Shown in pieces: positions 15,650 to 25,332 of a stretch of DNA of 50,381 bases. The notes below the pieces were generated by a model that had not been told where the DNA came from, did no database searches, and worked only from the letters and a program-made list of their open reading frames with translations. Positions within the stretch are counted from its first letter, which is position 1. Each line of letters opens with the position of its first letter. A program made the position numbers and the translations under genes. This DNA is from Rhizobium leguminosarum bv. viciae USDA 2370 (GTDB lineage Bacteria; Pseudomonadota; Alphaproteobacteria; Rhizobiales; Rhizobiaceae), in contig NZ_MRDL01000045.1 in assembly GCF_002008365.1 (NCBI RefSeq), positions 1 to 50,381 on the forward strand, in the 5' to 3' direction.

Positions 15650-17089
15650 CTACTTGCAGATCGCCGCCGCCAAGAAGCCGCGCATCGCCTCGCCATAAGG
15701 CGGCCGCATCATGTATTCCGCTTCGACCATCCTGCTCTGATGATAGACGGCGCGCGGGTGCGAGAAGGCGAGGAAGCCGAACTTCCCATGATAGGCTCCC
15801 ATGCCCGAATGGCCGACGCCGCCGAAGGGCAGGCCTTCCGCCGTGACGTGGCTCATGCAGTCGTTGACCGTCACCCCGCCGGAGGTCGTGTTGTCGAGGA
15901 CGCGGCGTTCCTCTTGCTGATCCTGGCTGAAGTAGTAGAGAGCGAGCGGGCGCGGCCTGGCATTGATACGGTCGATGACGTCGGCGATATCGCGATAGGG
16001 AAGGACCGGCAGCACGGGTCCGAAGATTTCCTCCTGCAGCACGCGCATGTCTTCTGTGGGATCGAGGATCAGCGTCGGAGGTATACGGTGGGCCGATTGC
16101 TGGGAGAAATTCTCTGCCGCCGGGTTGATCTCGACGACACGAGCACCCTTGGCCCTGGCATCGTCGATCAGGCCCTGGACGCGGGCGAGATGGCGGGCAT
16201 TGACGATCGAGGTGTAATCAGGATTTTCCTTCAGTGTCGGATACATCGCGCCGACTGCCGCGACCGCGTGTCCGGCAAAGGCCTCGACGCTTTCCTCGGG
16301 CACATAGACATAGTCCGGCGCAAGGCAGATCTGGCCGGCGTTCAGCGTCTTGAAGGTCATGACGCGCCGCGCCGCGTCTGCGAGATCGGCCGCGCGGCCG
16401 ACGATGACGGGTGATTTTCCGCCGAGCTCAAGCGTCAGCGGTGTCAGGTTTTCCGCCGCCGCGCGCATGACATGATGGGCGATCGCAGTTCCGCCGGTGA
16501 AGATCAGATGGTCGAAGGCAAGTGATGTAAAGGCCGTGCCCGTCGCCGGCCCGCCCTGAACGACTGATATTTCCGTTTCGTCGAAAGAGCCGGCGATGAG
16601 TTCCGCCATGAAGGCTGATGAAGCCGGCGTCACCTCCGACGGCTTGATCATGGCGCGGTTGCCGGCGGCAAGAATGCCGGCGAGCGGCGCAAGGGCGAGC
16701 TGATAGGGGAAATTCCAGGGGCTCAGGATCCCGACAACCCCTTTCGGCTGATAGACCACTTCTGCCACCGCATCCGGGAACAATGCCTCGTGCTGCTCGG
16801 GCTTCAGCCATTCGGCCAGATGGGCCTTGGCATATTTGAGCGAACCGACGCAGGTGAAGACGTCGAGAAGCAGGCTCGCCTCGACGCTGCGGCTGCCGAA
16901 ATCCTCCGACAGGGCCGCGGCAATCGCATCCTTATGGTCGACGAGAAGGGCGATGACGCGGTCGATGCGATCGATGCGGGTCTCAATGCTTGGCGGCCCT
17001 TCCCTCAGGAAAGACGCCCTTTGCCGGTCAAGCAGCGCCTTCATCGCATCGGGACTGGTATCGGTGGCGATTGGGGTGACGGTGTTCAT
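15650..17089 (-). CDS. Coniferyl aldehyde dehydrogenase-like enzyme (CalB type)
   Basis: A 479-residue NAD(P)-dependent aldehyde dehydrogenase. Landmarks are SPWNFPYQLALAPLAGILAAGN, ELGGKSPVIVG with the general-base Glu, and the catalytic Cys in LNAGQICLAPDYV. The short length and the C-terminal hydrophobic end place it in the group containing coniferyl aldehyde dehydrogenase CalB and fatty aldehyde dehydrogenases. In this operon the likely reaction is coniferaldehyde to ferulate, feeding the feruloyl-CoA synthetase encoded upstream. The ATG has GGGAGGAAACA before it and lies 21 bp after the alcohol dehydrogenase stop. Confidence 0.82.
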   Translation of the reverse strand: MNTVTPIATDTSPDAMKALLDRQRASFLREGPPSIETRIDRIDRVIALLVDHKDAIAAALSEDFGSRSVEASLLLDVFTCVGSLKYAKAHLAEWLKPEQHEALFPDAVAEVVYQPKGVVGILSPWNFPYQLALAPLAGILAAGNRAMIKPSEVTPASSAFMAELIAGSFDETEISVVQGGPATGTAFTSLAFDHLIFTGGTAIAHHVMRAAAENLTPLTLELGGKSPVIVGRAADLADAARRVMTFKTLNAGQICLAPDYVYVPEESVEAFAGHAVAAVGAMYPTLKENPDYTSIVNARHLARVQGLIDDARAKGARVVEINPAAENFSQQSAHRIPPTLILDPTEDMRVLQEEIFGPVLPVLPYRDIADVIDRINARPRPLALYYFSQDQQEERRVLDNTTSGGVTVNDCMSHVTAEGLPFGGVGHSGMGAYHGKFGFLAFSHPRAVYHQSRMVEAEYMMRPPYGEAMRGFLAAAICK

Positions 17090-17110
17090 TGTTTCCTCCC
17101 TCGAACGGTG

Positions 17111-18217
17111 TCAGACGGCCGGCTGGCGCACGACCGGTTTCAGCACGATGCCCTTTTCCGAATCCTCCACCGCCTGGTTGATGTCGGCAAAATCATAGAA
17201 GGTGACGAGCCTGTCGAAGGGAAAGCGGCCCTGCCGATGCAGGTCGATCAACAACGGGATCAGCACGTCCGGATTGGAATCGCCCTCGACGATGCCGCGG
17301 ACCCGGCGCCCGCCGGACAGGATATGGGTGAGTTCGAGCGTCAGCGTCGCGCCATGGGGCGAGGCCCCGACGATGCCGCAGGTGCCGCGCGGCGCCAGCA
17401 CACGCACGCACTGGTCGATGACCGCAGGCACGCCGGAGGCATCGATCGAATAATCGACGCCGGCGCCGGTTAGCGCCATGATCGCGGCAACCGCGTCGCT
17501 CGCCCTGCCGTTGACGATATCAGTCGCGCCGAGCTCCGCTGCAAGCGCCAGCCGCGTCTCGTTGACATCGACGGCGATGATCCGTGAAGCACCGACGATC
17601 CGCGCCGCCATTACCGCGGCAAGACCGACGGAGCCCATGCCGAACACCGCGAGCACTTTTCCCGGTTCGATCTTGAGCGCGTTCATCACCGCGCCGGCGC
17701 CGGTCTGGATGCCGCAGGCGAGCGGCCCGAGCAGTGCCAGATCCGCATCCTCAGGCACTTTCACGATATTGCGTTCATGGCACAGGGCGTGGCTGGCGAA
17801 GGAGGATTGCCCGAAAATATTGCCGTGAACCCGCTCTCCCTCGCATGAGAGCCCGCTCGAACCGTCAGCGCGCGCACCGAAGAAATTGCGCGGGAAGAAT
17901 TCGTGGCAATAGGTCTCCTCGTGATCGTTGCAGCTCGGGCAATGACCGCAGGAATTGAAGGTCATGACCACGTGATCACCGGGCTTGACCTTGGCAACGC
18001 CCCGCCCGACACGCTCGACGATGCCGGCGCCTTCATGGCCGAGCACGACCGGCTGCGGCACCGGCAAGTGCTGGTCACGCATGACGATATCGGTGTGGCA
18101 AACCCCTGTTGCCACGACGCGAACCAGGATTTCACCCTCACGCGGCTCCTCCAAATCGAGCCTTTCCAGCGAAAACGGCGTATGGGGCGCACGCGCCACC
18201 GCGGCATGAATTTTCAT
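17111..18217 (-). CDS. Zinc-dependent aryl/benzyl-alcohol dehydrogenase (MDR family)
   Basis: A 368-residue medium-chain dehydrogenase. The catalytic zinc site is Cys40, His61-Glu62 and the Cys of GPLACGIQTGAG; the structural zinc has Cys90, Cys93, Cys96 and Cys104. The FGMGSVGLAAVMAARIVGA stretch binds NAD. The pattern resembles benzyl-alcohol (XylB-like) dehydrogenases. In a ferulate operon it may interconvert an aromatic alcohol such as coniferyl or vanillyl alcohol and its aldehyde. The start ATG (complement 18215-18217) has a strong GGGAGGAGGAAA site; an upstream open frame continues but has no comparable start. Confidence 0.85.
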   Translation of the reverse strand: MKIHAAVARAPHTPFSLERLDLEEPREGEILVRVVATGVCHTDIVMRDQHLPVPQPVVLGHEGAGIVERVGRGVAKVKPGDHVVMTFNSCGHCPSCNDHEETYCHEFFPRNFFGARADGSSGLSCEGERVHGNIFGQSSFASHALCHERNIVKVPEDADLALLGPLACGIQTGAGAVMNALKIEPGKVLAVFGMGSVGLAAVMAARIVGASRIIAVDVNETRLALAAELGATDIVNGRASDAVAAIMALTGAGVDYSIDASGVPAVIDQCVRVLAPRGTCGIVGASPHGATLTLELTHILSGGRRVRGIVEGDSNPDVLIPLLIDLHRQGRFPFDRLVTFYDFADINQAVEDSEKGIVLKPVVRQPAV

Positions 18218-18273
18218 TGCTTTCCTCCTCCCGATGATCGGCTCGTGAACGGCCCGGCATGCCAGGCCCGTCC

Positions 18274-19098
18274 TCAGCGGCCGCGCTTGTAGGCGCCGAG
18301 CCCCGGCTGATAGGTCTTGTCGTCGAGGAACTGCTTCAGCCCCTCGTCGCGCCCCTTGGTCTTGTCGAGAAACAGCATCTGCTCCAGCTTGGCGTAGATG
18401 TAATCGTCGGCGAGATCCCATGGCAGGTTGCGCACCCGCTTGTAGGTGTCCTTGGCGGCCTTCAGCGTCACCGGGTTCTTTTCGAGCAGGCTGGCGCAGA
18501 TCTTGCGGACCCGGATTTCCAACTCCGCCAGCGGCACCGCCTCGTTGACGAGACCCATTTCGGCGGCCTTGCGCCCGCCGAACAGTTCGCCGGTCATGAT
18601 GTAATAGAGAGCGTCGCGATGGCGCATCACTTCGGCGACCGCACGGGTGACGTTGCCGCCCGGCAGAATGCCCCAGTTGATCTCGGAGAGGCCGAAATTT
18701 GCCTCCTCGGCGGCGATGGCGAGATCGCAGGAAACCAGCGGCGTGAAGGCGCCGCCGAAGCACCAGCCGTTGACCATGGCGATCGTCGGCTTTTCGAAAT
18801 ACATCAGCCGGCCCCACCAGTTGCCGGACTGGCGCCGCGCCTTCAGCGTGACGTCACGCGGCTTGTCGTCATTGTCGCGGAAATATTCCTTCAGATCCAT
18901 GCCGGCCGACCAGGATTCGCCGGCGCCGCGCAGGACGAGGACGCCGCAGCGCTCGTCGCCCTCGAGCTCGTCGAGCACCTCGAGCATCCTAATATTCAGG
19001 GCCGGATTCATCGCATTGCGCTTTTCCGGACGATTGAGGGTCACGAAGGCGATGCCGCCATCGAATTCGACCAGAACCGGCGATTTGTCTTCAGTCAT
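18274..19098 (-). CDS. ech: Hydroxycinnamoyl-CoA hydratase-lyase (feruloyl-CoA to vanillin)
   Basis: A 274-residue crotonase-fold protein. The oxyanion-hole segment SAGMDLKEYF (from residue 64) and GWCFGGAFTPLVSCDLAIA, then NFGLSEINWGILPGG with Glu139, are diagnostic of p-hydroxycinnamoyl-CoA hydratase-lyase; that Glu is the catalytic acid in the family. The enzyme adds water to feruloyl-, caffeoyl- or coumaroyl-CoA and releases acetyl-CoA and vanillin or the matching benzaldehyde. It sits 41 bp after the CoA ligase in the same operon. The internal ATG at 19098 is chosen because it begins MTEDKSPVLVEF, as usual for the family. Confidence 0.93.
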   Translation of the reverse strand: MTEDKSPVLVEFDGGIAFVTLNRPEKRNAMNPALNIRMLEVLDELEGDERCGVLVLRGAGESWSAGMDLKEYFRDNDDKPRDVTLKARRQSGNWWGRLMYFEKPTIAMVNGWCFGGAFTPLVSCDLAIAAEEANFGLSEINWGILPGGNVTRAVAEVMRHRDALYYIMTGELFGGRKAAEMGLVNEAVPLAELEIRVRKICASLLEKNPVTLKAAKDTYKRVRNLPWDLADDYIYAKLEQMLFLDKTKGRDEGLKQFLDDKTYQPGLGAYKRGR

Positions 19099-19139
19099 AG
19101 GGTCACTCCATTGGTTTCGGCGTGAATGCCGGGGCCGCT

Positions 19140-20726
19140 TCACAGGGGCTGTCGTTGAAGGGTTTCGTCGGAATGGAACTGGCGCAGGACATGTTTCTGC
19201 ACCTTGCCGGAGGCGGTTCGGGGAATGGCCTCGACGAAGAGGATGCGCGCCGGACGCTTGAAGGCGGCGAGCCTAGCCGCGCAATGGCCGGCGATCTCAT
19301 CGCCCGTTGCCACGGCACCCGGCCGCAGCACGATATAGGCGAGGCCGCATTCGCCCCATCGGATATCGGGAATGCCGACGACCGCGGCGTCGAGGATATC
19401 GGGATGACTTGCGAGTGCCGCTTCGACCTCGGCGGGATAAACATTCTCGCCGCCGCTGATGTACATGTCCTTCAGCCGGTCGACGATGCGATAGAAGCCG
19501 TTCGCTTCGCGTCGGCCGAGATCACCGGTGCGGTACCAGCCGTCGGCGAAGGCGGCAGCGGTTTCCTGAGGCTTGTTCCAGTAGCCCGGCGTCACCGCCG
19601 GCCCGCGCAGCCAGAGTTCGCCGATCTCGCCTTCGTCAACCTCGCGGCCGTCCTCGCCGACGATACGAATGTCGAGCAATGGCGCGGGAAGACCGACGCT
19701 GCCGGGATTATCCTGCACGGCGCGCCGGTCGATCGGTATATGCAGCACCGTTCCCGCCTCGCTCATGCCGTAACCGTTGACCAGCGCAACGCCGTCATCG
19801 AGATAGCTTTCGATCAGCGCCTGCGTCAGCGGTGCACCGCCGACGAAGAGCGCATGCAGGCCGGCGAGCGCCGCGGCGCTATAGGCAGGGTCGTTGCGCA
19901 AGGCGAGCACGATCTGCGGCACGGCGAAATAATGGGTGATGGCACGCTGCCGGTCGGCAAGGGCTGCGAGTGTGCGCGCCGGCGTGAAGCGATCGGAGAC
20001 GACGAGTGTGCCGCCCAGCATCAATGTGGTTCGTGCGACGGCGATCAGACCGATCGTGTGGAAGAAAGGCAGGTCGCATAGGGCGACGGATCTCGGCCCG
20101 ATCTCGCCGACCACGGAAAAATTGATGGCGGCGAAAAAGGCGTTGCGGCGGGTGATGACGACGCCTTTCGGCTGTCCCGTCGTGCCCGAGGTGTAAAGAA
20201 GGACGCAGGGTCCATCGGCATCGGCGGGCACGGGAGCGGCCGGAAGGCTCGCCTCGATCACCGCGGCGAGACCGGCCGAACCGTCTGCCGTCGATATCAC
20301 CGCCATCTCGGGATCGGCGTTCGCAACGCTGGCCACCGTTGCCGCGAACTCCTCGTCATGAACGAGCAGAGCCGGCGCGCAATCGGCAAGGATCGGCCGA
20401 AGCTCGGCGGCGTTGAGGCGCCAGTTGAGTGGCACGTAGATGGCGCCGGCACGCTGGCAGGCAAAGGCAAGCACGATCGAATCCATCGAGTTGCGCGCCA
20501 GCATGGCGACACGCGCCCCATCGCGGCGCACTCCGAGCACATCGCTCAGGAAGCCGGCGCAGCAGGCGATCCGCGCATCGAGCTCGGCATAGGTGAGCTG
20601 CCTGTCGGTAGCGATTTCGAACAGAGCCGGACGGTCCGGTGCGACGCCGGCGCGGTAAAGGATCGGATCATCCGTCACCAGCCCGCAATCCGCCGACGAA
20701 GCCATCCCGGAAAAGGAATGCGCCAT
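19140..20726 (-). CDS. fcs: Feruloyl-CoA synthetase (AMP-forming acyl-CoA ligase)
   Basis: A 528-residue member of the ANL ligase superfamily. It shows the P-loop TSGTTGQPKG, the NGYGMSEAG motif, the YRTGDLGRR hinge region and the catalytic Lys in PRTASGKVQKHVL. In general it activates an acid to its CoA thioester through an adenylate. Being first in an operon with hydroxycinnamoyl-CoA hydratase-lyase strongly suggests ferulate or p-coumarate as substrate. The ATG has a GGGAGGAGAAA site. A MarR gene is divergent, with an inverted repeat in the gap. Confidence 0.88.
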   Translation of the reverse strand: MAHSFSGMASSADCGLVTDDPILYRAGVAPDRPALFEIATDRQLTYAELDARIACCAGFLSDVLGVRRDGARVAMLARNSMDSIVLAFACQRAGAIYVPLNWRLNAAELRPILADCAPALLVHDEEFAATVASVANADPEMAVISTADGSAGLAAVIEASLPAAPVPADADGPCVLLYTSGTTGQPKGVVITRRNAFFAAINFSVVGEIGPRSVALCDLPFFHTIGLIAVARTTLMLGGTLVVSDRFTPARTLAALADRQRAITHYFAVPQIVLALRNDPAYSAAALAGLHALFVGGAPLTQALIESYLDDGVALVNGYGMSEAGTVLHIPIDRRAVQDNPGSVGLPAPLLDIRIVGEDGREVDEGEIGELWLRGPAVTPGYWNKPQETAAAFADGWYRTGDLGRREANGFYRIVDRLKDMYISGGENVYPAEVEAALASHPDILDAAVVGIPDIRWGECGLAYIVLRPGAVATGDEIAGHCAARLAAFKRPARILFVEAIPRTASGKVQKHVLRQFHSDETLQRQPL

Positions 20727-20771
20727 TTTCTCCTCCCATGCCTACCGCTCCCCGCAACAGGCATCAATTTT

Positions 20772-20786
20772 GTATGTAACACATAC
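20772..20786. promoter_or_regulatory. Candidate MarR operator in the fcs/marR divergent region
   Basis: GTATGT-AAC-ACATAC is a perfect 6-bp inverted repeat with 3-base spacer, 46 bp upstream of the fcs start and in an AT-rich stretch. Its position near the expected fcs promoter suits repression by the adjacent MarR protein, with release by a hydroxycinnamoyl-CoA as in other ferulate systems; the last point is by analogy. Confidence 0.6.
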
Positions 20787-20926
20787 TAATATCTTTTCCC
20801 CGCGATGCAAGAGGCTGTTTGAGGCAAATCCGATCGATCGAATGGCGCGGGGAAATCCGCACTACGGATATTGACTAACCTGCTGATTTTGATGGTTATG
20901 GCGCCTGGACGAGGCGAGAACGAACG

Positions 20927-21412
20927 ATGGCGATAAAATCACCGCAGGACGATTTCGAGGGCGAAGATGCGCCCGCGACGCCAGGCCTCGACGTCGGCCG
21001 GCTGGGCGATCTCTTGGGGTTTCATCTACGCATGGCGCATGTCGCAATCTATCGCGACTTCGCCGAAACCATGGAGGAGCTGGCGCTGACGCAGAAGCAG
21101 CTGGCGGTGATAGAACTCGTCGCCGGCAATCCGGGCGCATCGCAGATCGACCTTGCCAACACGCTCGGCACCGACCGGGCAACGATGATGGCCCTCGTCA
21201 ACCGGCTGACGGCCCGCAACCTGATCGAGCGCCGTCCCTCCGCGGCGGACCGCCGGCGCCAGGAGCTTCATCTGACGAAGGCCGGACGCGCGATGCTCGC
21301 GCGGGCGCGTGCGCTGATCGACAAGCACGAGCGGCGTTTCACCGACCTGTTTTCGCGCGACGAACTGGATGCGCTGCTGGTGGCGCTGAAGCGAATATAC
21401 AAGGGGAAATGA
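20927..21412 (+). CDS. MarR-family regulator of the ferulate operon
   Basis: A 161-residue winged-helix regulator. LTQKQLAVIELVAGNPGAS, QIDLANTLGTDRATMMALVN and the wing RRPSAADRRRQELHLTKAG are typical of MarR proteins. It is divergent from the ferulate operon, as are the FerR/CouR-type MarR repressors that respond to hydroxycinnamoyl-CoA. The upstream bases give little ribosome site beyond a weak GAGAACGA, but the ATG is the only sensible start. Confidence 0.9.
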   Translation: MAIKSPQDDFEGEDAPATPGLDVGRLGDLLGFHLRMAHVAIYRDFAETMEELALTQKQLAVIELVAGNPGASQIDLANTLGTDRATMMALVNRLTARNLIERRPSAADRRRQELHLTKAGRAMLARARALIDKHERRFTDLFSRDELDALLVALKRIYKGK

Positions 21413-21531
21413 ACCCGCTTCGCTGGGCAGCAGGCAGCTCCAAGCCTATAGATTTCTATTGGGAAGTTCCCGTGTTATGATCCCGATCCTGGCGTCGTCC
21501 GCCGTGGGTTCTGCACACGGAGACTTGTCTA

Positions 21532-22938
21532 ATGAGCGAAGTGGACGTCCTTTTTGCCTCCCTGCGACAGGCGGCTGACCCGCCGACGGTTGAGTGCATC
21601 GAGAAGGTCGTCACGCATGGCTCGGATCGCGAGCTTAATCGCATCAATGCGCTCGCTTTCGCCGATAAGCACCATCTCGATCAAGAGAAAACCATCGCCG
21701 CGTTTCTCCATGCAGCCCGCATAGGCGCGTTCGAGATGACCTGGAATGTCCTTTGCCCAGGATGCGGCGGCGTCCTCGACAGCGGCGCAACCCTCAAAAC
21801 CGTCGTCCACGAGACGTACCATTGCGCGCTCTGCGCAGCCGGATACGAGCCGACCCTCGACGAGATGGTCGAGGTCACGTTCACGGTCAGTCCGCGCGTG
21901 CGCAGGATTGCCGCTCACGATCCCGATCGGTTGCCGCCGCTCGAGTACTATCGCCAGATCTTCTTCAGCTCCGGAGTGGACCTGCCTGACGATCTCGAAG
22001 CGAGGTTTTCGCGCATCCAGCTGGAGATGATCGAGTTGGCTCCGGGCGAGAAGGCCTTCGTCTCCCTGCAACTGCCGGCGCAGTTCGTCATCATCTTCGA
22101 TCCGGTGACACACTCGGCGCAGTTCATCGACGTGCAGGGTGAGCCCACCGACGAACGGCAAACCCTCTCGATGATCATCAGTCGGACGCATGCGCTGAAC
22201 GAAACGCTGACCCTGCGCCCGGGCTCACTGCGGCTCACCCTCGAGAACCACACCGACCGCAGAGTGGTGCCGAACGTCTGCATCGCAGGAGACGAACTGC
22301 ACGACCTCTTGGGCCGCAGGCGGCCTTTCCTGACAGCCAAGCGTCTGCTGACGAACCAGAGCTTCCGCGACATCTATCGGACCGACACACTCGACGTCGA
22401 CCAGCGCCTCAAGATCACCAGCCTGACTTTCCTCTTCACTGACTTGAGGGGCTCGACCGCTCTCTATGAGCGCGTCGGAGATCTTGCCGCTTTCGATCTA
22501 GTGCGAGCGCATTTCCGGGTTCTTCATGAGATCGTCGCCACAGAGGCCGGAGCGGTCGTGAAGACTATAGGCGATGCCGTAATGGCGACCTTCCCGAGCC
22601 CGGACCGTGCGGTAGCGGCCGCACTCAAGATGCGGGAGGCGATGCTTCGCTTAAATGCCGAACACGGCAGCGACGACCTTCTGCTGAAGATCGGCATCCA
22701 CGAGGGCCCATGCCTCGCAGTCAACCTCAACGACCGGCAGGACTACTTCGGCCAGACGGTGAATATCGCCTCCCGCGTCCAGGGCCTTGCCGATCCCAAT
22801 GTCATCATGACGACGGAGGCGATCGTCGAGGATGCCCAAGTTTCAGAGATCCTGCGTGACAGCGGCATCTCATCGGCCTCCCGGATGGCGGAGCTTCAGG
22901 GCATCGGGAGAGAGGTGAGGATTTTTGCGCTGTCGTGA
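21532..22938 (+). CDS. Class III nucleotide cyclase with N-terminal Zn-ribbon-like (DUF5939) domain
   Basis: A 468-residue soluble protein. Residues 1-300 resemble the DUF5939 region found before some adenylate cyclase domains and include Cys75, Cys78, Cys98 and Cys101, a plausible zinc ribbon. The C-terminal third is a class III cyclase: FTDLRGSTALYERVGD carries the first metal Asp, VVKTIGDAVMATF the second, and DYFGQTVNIASRVQ the substrate and transition-state positions. It probably makes cAMP. The regulatory input is unknown. The ATG follows CGGAGA. It stands alone between the MarR gene and a second, convergent cyclase gene. Confidence 0.87.
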   Translation: MSEVDVLFASLRQAADPPTVECIEKVVTHGSDRELNRINALAFADKHHLDQEKTIAAFLHAARIGAFEMTWNVLCPGCGGVLDSGATLKTVVHETYHCALCAAGYEPTLDEMVEVTFTVSPRVRRIAAHDPDRLPPLEYYRQIFFSSGVDLPDDLEARFSRIQLEMIELAPGEKAFVSLQLPAQFVIIFDPVTHSAQFIDVQGEPTDERQTLSMIISRTHALNETLTLRPGSLRLTLENHTDRRVVPNVCIAGDELHDLLGRRRPFLTAKRLLTNQSFRDIYRTDTLDVDQRLKITSLTFLFTDLRGSTALYERVGDLAAFDLVRAHFRVLHEIVATEAGAVVKTIGDAVMATFPSPDRAVAAALKMREAMLRLNAEHGSDDLLLKIGIHEGPCLAVNLNDRQDYFGQTVNIASRVQGLADPNVIMTTEAIVEDAQVSEILRDSGISSASRMAELQGIGREVRIFALS

Positions 22939-23387
22939 GTTTGGTCTTCGTGGTCAAATTAACTTCAGCAGTTTCCGGTAACGGTCGGCCCTAAGTGGAC
23001 TTTTTTCGTTGTCGAAGGACACGGCTGCTTTGCGCCTAATTTTGCCGTTGAAACAGACCTTGCACCTGCCGGAAAGCAGCCATTGTCTAGTTTCAAGGTA
23101 ACGGCATCTTTGCGCCGCCGATAGCGGAAGCAGGCGTCGTGGCCTTCATGTCTCGGCGAAGCTGCTTAAATGTTTTGCAAAGCATCCTGTCTTCATTCTG
23201 GGCTACGGGCTCATCGCCACCACGATGCAAGGCGGTTCAGCGGAAAAGTCATGTAAGACTGGGGCTGATTGACGCGTTTTGTGAAGCGTCTGAAGAAGCT
23301 TGGCACTGCGATCGAGACCGCCGTTCTCGCGCAGCGCATATCCGTCGATCAAGTCCTCGAACGCGTCGGAATTGTCCCCACCCGCTG
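22939..23387. other. Intergenic interval between two convergent cyclase genes
   Basis: About 450 bp with no gene I can support. The short frames at 23139-23582 and 23269-23493 run into the 3' end of the neighbouring gene and show no domain. I saw no clear terminator hairpin. Confidence 0.45.
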
Positions 23388-25091
23388 TCACATCTCTGGC
23401 AGGCCGGCCTTTCGGAAGCCGTCAACAAAGTGGTCTCGTACAGATGCATCGCGCAGCGGCTGGGAGCTGAGCCAATGCCCAATCGTGAAATGAGGGTGGG
23501 CGATCAGGAACAATTCTGCTTCTCGCAGCGCCTCCTCATGGTGGCCCAACTGTGCAAGCGTAGCGGCCAGGAATTTGCGTGAGTTGGTACGATACGTGTC
23601 TTCCCTGCGGAGTGTAGCGGCTGCCGCCTCATAGTCACGCGCGGCGTATTGCGCTTGCCCAAGATGACAAAGATACCAGCACGCTGGATAGGGATTGAGC
23701 CGCAGAGCTTTTTCGATCTGCGCAAGTCCGTCGGCAACCCTGCCGTCCAGCACTGATACGTCCGACATGGCGGCCCAGGTGTCGGCGTGGTTGGGGTCCA
23801 GCTCCAGGGCCTTGGCGAAGGCGGCCTCCGATTCCTCCCATCGCCGCTCATAAGCCAAAATGGTCCCCAGAACGTAACGGCAGCCGGCATCGTTGGGATC
23901 CAGGTCGACCGCCTTCTGCGCGGACGTCACCGCCATCCGACGGTTGGGATCTTCGGGCTCGCCGAAATGAGTCCAGGCAAGCCAACGATTATAGGCGAGC
24001 AGACCAAGCGCCTCGGCATATGATGGCTCGAGCTTGACCGCGCGTTGGAGCAGCATATAGGCCTCACGCTCAGTTTGCGGCGACTCTTCCGTCAGGAGGC
24101 GGGCGCGCACACACAGGTCGTACGCCTCAAAGTTCTTCGGCCGATTGCGCTGCGGCGGGATGGTCAGTCGGCCGACGAGGGCTTCAACAATCTTGGCGTT
24201 AACTTCATCCTGTAATTCGAAAACATCTTCCACCGTCCTGTCAAACCGGTCGGCCCACAAGTGCCGGCCGCCAAGCGCGTCGACCAATTGGGCATTGATG
24301 CGGACACGGCCCATTGCGCGTCTGGCGCTCCCCTCCAGGACGTAGCGGACGCCGAGTTCCTGGGCGACCAGCCGTACGTTGACCGGCTTGCCCTTGTAGC
24401 CGTACACGGAATTGCGCGCGATGACGAACAGGCCAGCCGTTCGGGAAAGGTCAGTGATCAGGTCTTCGGTCAAGCCGTCGACGAAAGGCGCGTCCGCTTC
24501 ATTCCCACTCATATTCGTGAACGGCAATACAGCGATCGAGGGCATTTCGGGCAGCGGCAATATGCTCTGCAGCGCATCCGGCCAATGCCACACGTGGACT
24601 GGGCGAGTCAGGTTCTTCAGGTAGCGTTCGCCTGCATCGAAGAACCGGTCGCCGATCTTGCCGACGATCTCGCCGTGAACGCTGGCTGAAATGCAGATAC
24701 CTCCCGGCGCGGCCTGCGTCTCGAGGCGCGCCGCGACATTGACCCCGTCGCCGAGGACGTCTGAACCGTCGTCAATGACATCACCCAGATTGACGCCGAC
24801 ACGCAAAAGCAGGCGCCGGTCGGAGGTCTCAACAGCGGTGGTGGCCCGTTGCATTTCCAACGCTGCTGCGACCGCTTCCACCGCGCTACTGAATTCGATC
24901 AGGAAGCCGTCGCCCACAACCTTGAAGATGCGGCCGTTGTGGCGCATCACAGCCGGCTCGATAACGCCAGAACGGAGTTTCCTGAGGTTCGCCAGCGTTG
25001 CGCCTTCATCAGCCTCCATCAGGCGTGTATATCCCACCACATCGGCAACGACGATGGCGGCAAGGCGACGCTGAATAGATTGATCCGTCAT
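23388..25091 (-). CDS. Adenylate/guanylate cyclase with TolB-like and TPR domains
   Basis: A 567-residue protein. Residues ~8-175 form a class III cyclase domain with metal Asp17 in IVVADVVGYTRLME and the second Asp in FKVVGDGFLIEF, followed by DGVNVAARLE. Residues ~184-320 carry the FlgO/TolB-like segment PSIAVLPFTNMSGNEADAPF. The rest is tetratricopeptide repeats (for example AFAKALELDPNHADTWAAMS). This architecture is expanded in rhizobia. The product is most likely cAMP and the TPR part probably mediates partner binding. The start is the ATG at 25091; its ribosome site is weak. Confidence 0.9.
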   Translation of the reverse strand: MTDQSIQRRLAAIVVADVVGYTRLMEADEGATLANLRKLRSGVIEPAVMRHNGRIFKVVGDGFLIEFSSAVEAVAAALEMQRATTAVETSDRRLLLRVGVNLGDVIDDGSDVLGDGVNVAARLETQAAPGGICISASVHGEIVGKIGDRFFDAGERYLKNLTRPVHVWHWPDALQSILPLPEMPSIAVLPFTNMSGNEADAPFVDGLTEDLITDLSRTAGLFVIARNSVYGYKGKPVNVRLVAQELGVRYVLEGSARRAMGRVRINAQLVDALGGRHLWADRFDRTVEDVFELQDEVNAKIVEALVGRLTIPPQRNRPKNFEAYDLCVRARLLTEESPQTEREAYMLLQRAVKLEPSYAEALGLLAYNRWLAWTHFGEPEDPNRRMAVTSAQKAVDLDPNDAGCRYVLGTILAYERRWEESEAAFAKALELDPNHADTWAAMSDVSVLDGRVADGLAQIEKALRLNPYPACWYLCHLGQAQYAARDYEAAAATLRREDTYRTNSRKFLAATLAQLGHHEEALREAELFLIAHPHFTIGHWLSSQPLRDASVRDHFVDGFRKAGLPEM

Positions 25092-25332
25092 GTGAGGACA
25101 AGCCTAATGACCAGATTAGCAAGTTATTGTTCAACCGCAGGTGAGTCAACAAATCGTAAGAGGTAATATCCAGGCGATCTCCACCTTCCGGCCCCAAATC
25201 TGTCATGCCTTCACGCCGGGGCAACGACCGCTTCTTGGCGCATCGCAGGCCTACGCCGGCTTGGAGTTCCGCATCAGCATGATCTCCGATCCAAGTCTGG
25301 CAAATTCCAGCCTTGACCAAATGAGCCCGAGC

